Assembly (NCBI GenBank): GCA_905178155.1 | Contig: CAJINV010000002.1 | Coordinates: forward strand, 4,084,947-4,148,946 | From: Amoebophrya sp. A120 | Taxonomy: Eukaryota > Sar > Dinophyceae > Syndiniales > Amoebophryaceae | Direction of reading: 5' to 3' | Length of the DNA stretch: 64,000 bases | Shown here: positions 58,401 to 64,000 of the stretch, in pieces | Numbering within the stretch: position 1 is the stretch's first letter | Layout: each line of letters opens with the position of its first letter | Program-made: the position numbers and the translations under genes | Notes under the pieces: generated by a model | What the model saw: the letters and a program-made list of their open reading frames with translations, nothing else | Told to the model about the DNA's origin: nothing | Databases searched by the model: none

Positions 58401-61203
58401 TGCATGACAAATTCCCTCAGCATGAGAAATAGAATTTGTAACGCGGATTTACCTTGAGAAAAAAATTTGTAATGCATGACTGCAATACGAGTGCGATACT
58501 TTTGCACAGGATACACCCGGCGGCGGGCAGCAGATGATGAGCTCTTACCGGATGAGCAGAATGGACCAGAGTATCATACGAAAAAAGTGTTTCACTGTAA
58601 AAGATTTTGCGAGTTTCGCATTACAAGTTCGTTACATGTGACAAGGAAAACTTGCCGTGATGCGCGGTTGCAAAGGGAAATAAACACAGCTAAAAATCAC
58701 TTGTCTTGCATGTGTAGCAACACAAACACTTCTACGATGCATTGTCTGCATTACAAGTTTACAGTGAAGCAGTTTTTTCTTGTGATACAGAGCCAAATGC
58801 AGTTGATGGATCAGTCCATGCACAGTACGATGGGAGCGAGTCAGATATCCTGTGCAAAAGTATCGTACTCGTATTGTAATCATGCATTACAAATCCTGTT
58901 CTTAAGGCAAATTAGCATTACAAATTTTATTTCTCATGCTGAGGAAGTTTGTAATGCATTTATACGAGTACGATACTTTTGCAGTTCATATCAGACCATG
59001 AGTCCCAACAACCAGAGTCAACAGCATAATATGGGCGGCAGTCCGAATAACCAGTCCAAATACGCACTGCAGGACTTTTCGAAGCATATCGTACGAAAAA
59101 AGTGTTTCACGATTGTAAGGATTTTGCAAGTTTTGCATCACAAGTTTGCTCTACATCACCGAGAAAATTTGCCATGCGAGATTCCTAAGGGAAAACACAG
59201 GTAAAACTCCATTGGCTTGCATGTGTAGCAAGACAAATACTTCTCAGATACATTTTCTGCATTACAAGTTTACAGTGAAGCAGTTTTTTCTTGCGATAAA
59301 GCAGGCCTCGCAGATATTGTCCGATGAAGAGTTGATCGCCGAATACCAAAACAATGAGGAGATCGAAGACTTCGCATACCACCAGGGGAACTACGATTTG
59401 GCAAAAATCCAGCAGCACCAAATAACACCCTCGACGTTTCACCCCATGGCGACAAAGGGATATCGAGGTATAATTTTTGAAATGCAAAAACGCAGTTTCT
59501 CATGTAGTTGACGCAAGAGATAGTCGCTCAGAAAGTACTTGTCATGCGCATCCCCATGATATTGGAGGCTGCTTATTATTCGCAAACTTGCATCACAAGT
59601 TTCCAGAGCCAGACCCAGACATGTTTGCACTGCCTAGGTCTACTCGCTCAACAATTTTTCTTCCACAGGTTCTTGGGTCCAGAAGAACAATCCGAACCTG
59701 ACCCTCCAAGGAAGCTCCGCGGCCACCACTTTCTGGTCGCGCAAAAGTGTTGGCCAAGTGCTCCATGGCCATCACTTTTGCCCATCACTTTCCGGTCGGG
59801 CAACCGGGCAAGAGTGATGGCCAAGAGCTTCCAGGCAGGCACTTTTTGCCACCTCTTTCGTTCCGGCCGGGCACGCTTTTCCTATTCGGCTTCAATCACT
59901 TTTCTCGCGCACGCTTTTGCCCCTCGGCTTCTGGTGCATGGCATGGGCGGGGGGGCGCGAGGCAAAACCGCGCAAACAAGCCCCCGGAAGCGTGAGGCCC
60001 ATCCCCATCCAGGGGCGGGGGTTTTCTTTACGCCGGCCGCCGAAGCCGCCCCAGAATAAGCTTCGCAACTGGCCTCCTTCGCTTTGCTTGCCGCGTGCGG
60101 CTAAAGGGCTGACGGCGGGCCGGCGTCCTGGACGCCGGACCGCAAAAGGCGTTAAAGCGGCGAGGCCGCTAGGGCAAGCGCAGGCGCGGCAACGCGGCTA
60201 TAGGGCTGACGGCGGGCCGGCGTCCTGGACGCCGGACCGCAAAAGGCGTTAAGGCGGCGAGGCCGGTAGGGCAAGCGCAGGCGCGGCAACGATCTTCCTC
60301 GCGGCAGGCAGCGTTATGCTTTTCAACCTTCTAGCCACATCCTATTCGACTCCACGCCAGACCTTCTAAACGCATTCCCATCTTTAGAATTATCTTTAAA
60401 TCTACTAGCCCAGCGGGCGTCCTGGACGCCCGCGTCAAGAGGCTAGTAGATCTACTTGCTCGAGAACAATTTTTCTCGGGTCCAGAAGAACAATTTTTCC
60501 ACAGGTTCTTGGGTCCAGAAGAACAATCCGAACCTGATATTGCAGTGAAAAGTGCCCCCCACCCCTGAAAGTGCAAAATTTGTGATGCGAAGTTTCCAAA
60601 TGAAAACTTTCTGTCATGCATGGAAGGAGTATGGATCTTTCTGATGCAGAGTCTAGGCGTATATCGCATCGCTTGCATGACAAGCGCCGCTCTTTCTGGG
60701 CCCTTTTGCAATACAAATTTTTGCTATTCACGATTGAAGACCTGTGATGCTGATAGATGCAAGAGCGCGAATGTTTCATTTGGAAAGGTTTGCAATACAA
60801 ATGCTTTTAAGTTCGGGGGTGGGGGCATTTTTCATTGTAATACCTGACCCTCCAAGGAACGTCAGACTACGTTGGAAAATCTATCCAGAACACGAACCGA
60901 ATGAGCCAGCACGCGCAGAGGGAGGGTTTGACGAAGCAGAAAATCGAAAACATCAAACTCAACTCCACCATCTCGAGCGGGTGGTACGGCGGCAGCTGCA
61001 GCCCCTACGAAAGCAGCCACATGATACCGCCCCAGGCCACGAATAACCGGATCGCGCCGACGGAGCCGGGTGGCCTGATAGGGGGCACGGCGCCGAGGGG
61101 GCACGGACAGGGGGCTTTAATGAATACGGGGATGTCCTCGAGTCCGAAGAAAATCGGGACCCACGGAAACAGCCCTAAATCACAACTGGCGCTGGGGAAT
61201 TAG
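55401..61203 (+). CDS. EF-hand membrane protein (two EF-hands, two TM helices), 14 exons
   Basis: Exons 55401-55458, 55613-55687, 56696-56730, 56890-56978, 57242-57327, 57487-57791, 57998-58057, 58318-58368, 58519-58571, 58793-58845, 58996-59086, 59304-59467, 60505-60537, 60848-61203 give a 502-residue frame. EF-hand 1 has loop DINGSGEIDYDE and EF-hand 2 has loop DADRSNCLDMRE; both keep all calcium-ligand positions. Then come two hydrophobic segments (about residues 125-148 and 158-182, around MFFVIIILATAFFAYSW and LVGASMLFVGIFVLAAYP) and a long Gln/Met/Ser/Asn-rich cytoplasmic-type tail ending SQLALGN. A calcium-sensing membrane protein is inferred. No pore, kinase or other catalytic motif is seen. 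Only about 1.5 kb of 5.8 kb is coding. The ATG at 55401 is the first Met in the supported frame region; an upstream start cannot be excluded. Confidence 0.85.
55459..55607 (+). mobile_element. Introner, family B, in gene 7
   Basis: Left TATGAACTGCAAAAGTATCG, right CGATACTTTTGCAGTGCATA. Flanks CCGGT and CCGAT differ at one base. Excision restores T|GG: QEYRWMLY. Confidence 0.9.
55797..55880 (+). repeat. Junction repeat R7a, upstream copy (empty introner site)
   Basis: Contains AAAAGTTTACCACCTATTTC, an acceptor, then coding for GSGEIDYDEFKKILW without interruption. The downstream copy carries an introner after KK. Splicing here would run into a stop soon after, so the copy looks non-functional. 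A family B introner fragment follows it (55882-55965). Confidence 0.88.
56629..56651. repeat. Perfect 11-bp-arm GC hairpin at the insertion end
   Basis: CGCCGGCGTCC-T-GGACGCCGGCG, flanked by outer arms TACTAGAC and GTCTAGTA. It lies about 18 bp before the second junction repeat copy. The same core occurs three more times in the other gene 7 insertion. Confidence 0.88.
56669..56730 (+). repeat. Junction repeat R7a, downstream (functional) copy
   Basis: ACAAAAAGTTTACCACC, acceptor TTTCCAG, then the exon encoding GSGEIDYDEFKK. It differs from the upstream copy by a 12-bp deletion in the pyrimidine tract and one silent base (TTC to TTT). Confidence 0.88.
56731..56884 (+). mobile_element. Introner, family J, in gene 7
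   Basis: Left TATCCACAAAAAATTTCCCG, right CGGGAAATTTGTATTGCATA. Flanks share GAAG. Excision joins EFKK to ILWWLEF. The same target without the element exists at 55871-55872. Confidence 0.9.
56979..57236 (+). mobile_element. Introner, family A, in gene 7
   Basis: Left TATCACATGCAAATATGTC, right ACATGTTTGCAATGCATA. Target duplication CTGGA at 56974-56978 and 57237-57241. Excision restores GA|C and completes EF-hand 2 (NCLDMREF). Confidence 0.93.
57328..57481 (+). mobile_element. Introner, family B, in gene 7
   Basis: Left TATGCATTGCAAAAGTATG, right CGATGCTTTTGCACTTCATA. Flanks CGGAT and CGGGT differ at one base. Excision restores T|TG: QQVGLVRS, just before the first membrane helix. Confidence 0.9.
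57792..57997 (+). other. GT-AG intron of gene 7 with introner-like interior
   Basis: Begins GTATGGATATTG, ends AAATAATACAG, and joins phase-0 exons (GKGS to KSPM). It carries GCATCACAA, GCATGACGG and TTGTCATGC but no clean inverted ends. Confidence 0.78.
58058..58312 (+). mobile_element. Introner, family G, in gene 7
   Basis: Left TATGGAGGGGTTCTCACACG then TTACACTGACTGCTGTTACA; right TGTAACGCTTGTGAGCGCCATA region. The target duplication is not evident (ATGGG versus ACGCG). Removing the element plus five bases joins SDG to FADFGDE. Confidence 0.82.
58369..58513 (+). mobile_element. Introner, family B, in gene 7
   Basis: Left TATGAACTGCAAAAGTATCG, right CGATACTTTTGCACAGGATA. Target duplication CACCC at 58364-58368 and 58514-58518. 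Excision joins TMTP to GGGQQ. Confidence 0.92.
58572..58787 (+). mobile_element. Introner, family H (C-like), in gene 7
   Basis: Left TATCATACGAAAAAAGTG, right AGCAGTTTTTTCTTGTGATA. Target duplication CAGAG at 58567-58571 and 58788-58792. Excision restores AG|C: MDQSQMQL. Confidence 0.92.
58846..58990 (+). mobile_element. Introner, family B, in gene 7
   Basis: Left TATCCTGTGCAAAAGTATCG, right CGATACTTTTGCAGTTCATA. Target duplication TCAGA at 58841-58845 and 58991-58995. Excision restores A|CC: GASQTMSP. Confidence 0.92.
59087..59298 (+). mobile_element. Introner, family H (C-like), in gene 7
   Basis: Left TATCGTACGAAAAAAGTG, right AGCAGTTTTTTCTTGCGATA. Target duplication AAGCA at 59082-59086 and 59299-59303. 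Excision restores CA|G: FSKQASQ. It is closely similar to the element at 58572, so one is probably a recent copy of the other. Confidence 0.92.
59644..59712 (+). repeat. Junction repeat R7b, upstream copy (empty introner site)
   Basis: CTCAACAATTTTTCTTCCACAG-like acceptor followed by exon bases GTTCTTGGGTCCAGAAGAAC and AACCTGACCCTCCAAGGAA. The coding stretch is uninterrupted, whereas the functional copy has an introner after CCTGA. Confidence 0.88.
60097..60290. repeat. 97-bp GC-rich tandem duplication with hairpins
   Basis: Two head-to-tail copies (60097-60193 and 60194-60290), differing at only a few positions. Each starts GCGGCTAAAGG or GCGGCTATAGG, contains the hairpin CCGGCGTCCTGGACGCCGG and ends GGCGCGGCAAC. 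Confidence 0.88.
60400..60451. repeat. Long hairpin at the insertion end
   Basis: Outer arms ATCTACTAGCC and GGCTAGTAGAT enclose inner arms GGGCGTCC-T-GGACGCCC. It is directly before the second junction repeat copy, the same position as the hairpin at 56629. Confidence 0.85.
60463..60537 (+). repeat. Junction repeat R7b, partial copy plus functional copy
   Basis: A short partial copy (GAACAATTTTTCTCGGGTCC) runs into the full copy with acceptor TTTTTCCACAG and exon GTTCTTGGGTCCAGAAGAAC up to CCTGA, where an introner is inserted. Confidence 0.85.
60538..60842 (+). mobile_element. Introner, family F, in gene 7
   Basis: Left TATTGCAGTGAAAAGTGCCC, right GGGCATTTTTCATTGTAATA. Target duplication CCTGA at 60533-60537 and 60843-60847. 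Excision restores A|CC: NPNLTLQGT. The element-free target exists at 59696-59703. Confidence 0.92.
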
Positions 61204-62364
61204 GTAGTGGCGGAATGAGGGTGAGGTACTACGGAACTACTTATGATGTTGTCCCGAAAAATATTAGAAACCAATGAATCTTAAAGTTAAACAATGAAGA
61301 GGAAGCCGAATGTTTATTACATTACACACAATTTACGAATTATGTTACGAGCGTTGTTTCGCAAAAGTTCGCCGACAGATCTGATGACTGGTGACAGACT
61401 GTAGAATTATGTCCTAATCTAAAAGTCGAATGCAAGAAGACAAGGACAAACAAGTGCTCGACTAACTCCAACCCGGAATAGGTCCACTGTGGTTCTTTGT
61501 CAGCACGCAAGAAGAGCTTTGAAGCAATGCAGAGACAATGAATTTCTCCCATGTAAATTTGTTAAGATTGTGCTACATCTGTGACAACTGTCTGGTATAT
61601 GATGATTTTCGAGGAACAATTGTTACTTGTGCCAGCGAGAACAAATATTCTCACGCTAGTACAACTTCGGCTACATGCCTATCATCTCCGTGCGTGATCG
61701 GTGATGGCAACCTGCAGGGTCTTGCTTGGCGAAGCGTTCTCTGCATGCGCGGTTCATCCACTTTAGATAGACGTGTGGTTTTGATGCGCGCCAATCGTTG
61801 TCTCGCAAGATGATAGAATCAAGAATCAAGAGTCATGAAGCCTCGATTAAGTACATGTCTTTATCTGCTTCATCGATTTCGTCGTGTACGAAACACAAAC
61901 AACAAGATCAGCTCCTGCTTTCAACAGCAGGTTTTATTCGTACGACCATTTCTATGTTCCTTTCGCTCTCGTGGTTGAAAAATTCGTAAAGGTTCTTTCT
62001 GTTCCGATCCGCTTATTGTTTTGACTAGTTTCTCGTCGTGCTGCTAAGTACTGATCCTTGTGCTTCATCACCTCGTACGAAGCGGATCAACGAGAACATC
62101 GAGGAAACCAGTGTCGGTAGCGGCCTTTTCGTCGTAGAAATAGTTGAACTTAGGTCTGGCTAAGGCTCGTACGCATGCAGATGCAGGAGCAGAAAAATTA
62201 CAACAACGAATTTTATGCAGCCCCGATTTACATTTATTGACTTTGGTTTTTTCACATCGATAACCATTAACAACAGGGTGATTGCAGTTCTTCTATCGTG
62301 GACGAGCCGAGGATGAGTTTTTTTCAAGGTTCTTTTGGGTTTTTTTGATTTGTTTTTTTCAACT
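61204..62364. other. Intergenic region between genes 7 and 8
   Basis: 1.2 kb with no open frame above about 90 codons, no introner ends and no GC island. Nothing identifiable. Confidence 0.5.
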
Positions 62365-62722
62365 ATGACAAGGAGGAAAAAAATGCGGCTTCGAAGGTTT
62401 CTCTACCGTCAGCTGCAGGCTCTTGCCCTTTCGTTTTTTCCGCGGCAGCTCGTCTCGTCATTTCGATCTTCTGTGCAAAGCACGGCGGCGGGGGCGGTAA
62501 TATTAAACTTGGTCGCCAATCATGACGACCGGACCACTACAAGAAGGACCACGGAGAGGCGGAAATTAATGGTGAAACTGTTGCAAGGACGTCGAGAAGG
62601 GCGGCCGATACTGCTGGTCGCCGTGCTCCTAATTCTGGTCGCCGCTGTTATACTCATTTTCCAAGTGGCGCAGGATCTGCTTTGGGGTTCTTCCGCTGTG
62701 GTTGTGGATAAGCAAACAATGC
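62365..62722 (+). CDS. First exon of a membrane protein, incomplete in window
   Basis: ATG at 62365 begins a basic N-terminus (MTRRKKMRLRRFLYRQ), followed by Arg/Thr-rich sequence and one strong membrane segment (LLVAVLLILVAAVILIFQ, about residues 78-97). Coding is proposed to end at a GTAAGA donor at 62723; reading past it gives a low-quality Lys-rich stretch and a stop. A signal-anchor membrane protein is inferred. The family is unknown and no downstream exon is identifiable before the window ends. Confidence 0.5.
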
Positions 62723-62726
62723 GTAA
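62685..62726 (+). repeat. Junction repeat R8, copy 1 (exon end and donor)
   Basis: TTCTTCCGCTGTGGTTGTGG then ATAAGCAAACAATGC and a GTAAG donor. The second copy is at 63690-63732, 1 kb downstream. Confidence 0.8.
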
Positions 62727-62819
62727 GATAGCAAAATCTGCAAAATCTGGAAAAAAAAATATATGGCATTTAAATTTTGACGGTTGTGAGAGAGAAGGAA
62801 AAAAAGAAGAAGTGCGGTA

Positions 62820-63130
62820 AGTGCCCACGGCATGCGAAGCCTTGTCCTTGTGGGCCTCCGGGTTGCGCTCGTGTTTCGCTCGTCCTTTCGGAAACAAAAC
62901 TCGCACGCCCATCGATGTGAGAGAGCGAGCAAAACCGCAGAGGCAGTCGCGCGAACAAAACTCGGCGCCGCAGGCCGCCGCACAAATTCCTGCACGCAGC
63001 CCGCCAAAATTCCGTTGCCCGGCGCCCGCCTGAAATTGACGCTGCCCGCCCCCCGGGCAAAATTTGACGCCGGGCGCCGCCAATTTTTCCGCAGCAAGCC
63101 TCGGGTCCCCGTTCCGCTGCGGAAAATTCA
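62820..63130. other. GC-rich block between R8 copies
   Basis: About 0.3 kb of GC-rich DNA, open in several frames on both strands without a recognisable product. It is followed at 63240-63420 by a degenerate ATTTTGTTTCG-type low-complexity tract. Both lie between the two R8 copies. Confidence 0.55.
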
Positions 63131-63689
63131 AAATGCAGTTTTGTGAGCAAAATCGCGAAAACCGCCGGACCCACGAAAACCCATTGAAATCGCAATGAAA
63201 ATCGGCGCGGAGCAATTTTGTTTTCGCTCGCGCCACCTATTTTTCAGGTTTTCGCGATTTTGTTGCAGTAGTTTAGATTTTTTTTTCGCGACTTTGTTTT
63301 CCAATTTTGTTCCGAAATTTTGTTTCGGGTTTTGTTTTCTATTTTGTTTCGAAATTTTGAAGCGGACTCTTTTGTCCCGATTTCCATGAGCAAAATTTGT
63401 TCGCGGACTCTCATGAAAATTTTGCTGTGAGTCCTCTGCGGCAAATTTCTTTCAGAGCGGCTGCGTTTCCAAAGCCCTTTTTTACGCTAAAATCCGGAGT
63501 AGTATTGAGATAGTGTTGCGGCTGTCCGGTTCGAGACGATGCTGTACAGGGTGGAGCACGAGCAGCATATGCCCAACGGAGTCCGATGATCGAGAATGAG
63601 AATGACTAGAGCCACGCCAGGACGCTTGCGTGATTTCTTTTTTCGTTTTCCCAATTTTCCCGATTTTGCTATCTTGGTTCTCCGGAACA

Positions 63690-63732
63690 TATGATTCTTC
63701 CGCTGTGGTTGTGGATAAGCAAACAATGCGTT
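63690..63732 (+). repeat. Junction repeat R8, copy 2
   Basis: ATTCTTCCGCTGTGGTTGTG then GATAAGCAAACAATGCG, followed by TTAAAATCG instead of the TAAGATAG of copy 1, so the GT donor is changed to GTTAAA. The remaining window (63733-64000) shows nothing identifiable. Confidence 0.8.
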
Positions 63733-64000
63733 AAAATCGCTTCAAATCCAATTCAAAACGATTTCAAAAATTCCGAAATTTCAACTTTGGGCGTCAGTGG
63801 GTCATGCCTTATTTCAGAAAAAGGCAGGCAGCCCGTCAGCAATTTTTGCCAAATCATAGCTCTGGGGTTTCGGACTTGCGTGTGTTTCAGAGCAGTTCTG
63901 GTGCTGCGCGGGATGCTTTCTTCGGCTTTCCTTCCTGCACTTGCTAGAAAAGCGTGGCTGCGGGGTTCTTTAGCAAGCCTGCGAGCAACTTGATCAACAC

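Larger units (their letters stand above)
59468..60504 (+). other. 1.0-kb GT-AG intron of gene 7 with duplicated 3-prime junction
   Basis: Donor GTATAATTTTTG, acceptor TTTTTCCACAG; restores G|GT (KGYRGSWVQK). The first 170 or so bp are a family A-like introner body (right end CCAGACCCAGACATGTTTGC). Then comes a dead copy of the acceptor-exon junction (59644-59712), a GC-rich insertion with a tandem repeat and hairpins, and the working copy. Confidence 0.85.

Noticed and set aside
923-60842. Repeated introners read as CRISPR or satellite arrays
   Set aside because: Copies are dispersed at single sites inside exons, with inverted ends and target duplications; no direct-repeat/spacer layout exists.
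1-64000. Dinoflagellate spliced-leader gene or its acceptor signature
   Set aside because: I looked for the conserved spliced-leader sequence and did not find it; absence in one window says little.

Overview
The window reads as nuclear DNA of a dinoflagellate-lineage alveolate. The best match I know is an Amoebophrya-like syndinian parasite, whose genes are known to be invaded by introners with non-canonical splice sites. That placement is inference from intron biology; I could not run a database search. All eight gene models lie on the + strand. Seven are complete and one is cut by the window end. The genes are separated by 1-5.5 kb of non-coding DNA, and three of the gaps contain a GC-rich island of about 1 kb.

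Layout: (1) 206-7517, a 1,907-residue low-complexity protein. (2) 13073-15831, a Ser/Thr-rich protein with a signal anchor. (3) 17886-24267, a secreted or membrane low-complexity protein with a rearranged centre. (4) 26701-30462, an unrecognised 1,002-residue protein. (5) 32884-36320, a urate oxidase fused to an OHCU decarboxylase, with both active sites apparently eroded. (6) 37495-53632, a eukaryotic-type DNA topoisomerase II of 2,449 residues in 21 exons. Its tail looks like the beta-pinwheel of bacterial GyrA, with HMG-box-like segments set into it. (7) 55401-61203, a 502-residue protein with two EF-hands and two membrane helices in 14 exons. (8) 62365 onward, the first exon of a membrane protein.

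The genes are interrupted by about 45 short elements (mostly 145-310 bp) of about ten families. Nearly all begin TAT and end ATA, carry terminal inverted repeats and are flanked by 5-bp target duplications. Removing the element plus one duplication restores the reading frame wherever I could test it. With ordinary GT-AG introns also removed, genes 1, 4, 5, 6 and 7 become single open frames. A second layer of insertion sits on top: segments of about 0.4-1.7 kb flanked by 40-80 bp direct repeats of exon-intron junction sequence (genes 3, 6, 7 twice, and 8). In gene 7 the upstream repeat copy is an empty site for an introner that the downstream copy carries.

Most promising: the topoisomerase II architecture, the junction-repeat insertions with a shared hairpin next to the 3-prime repeat, and the empty/occupied introner site pairs.
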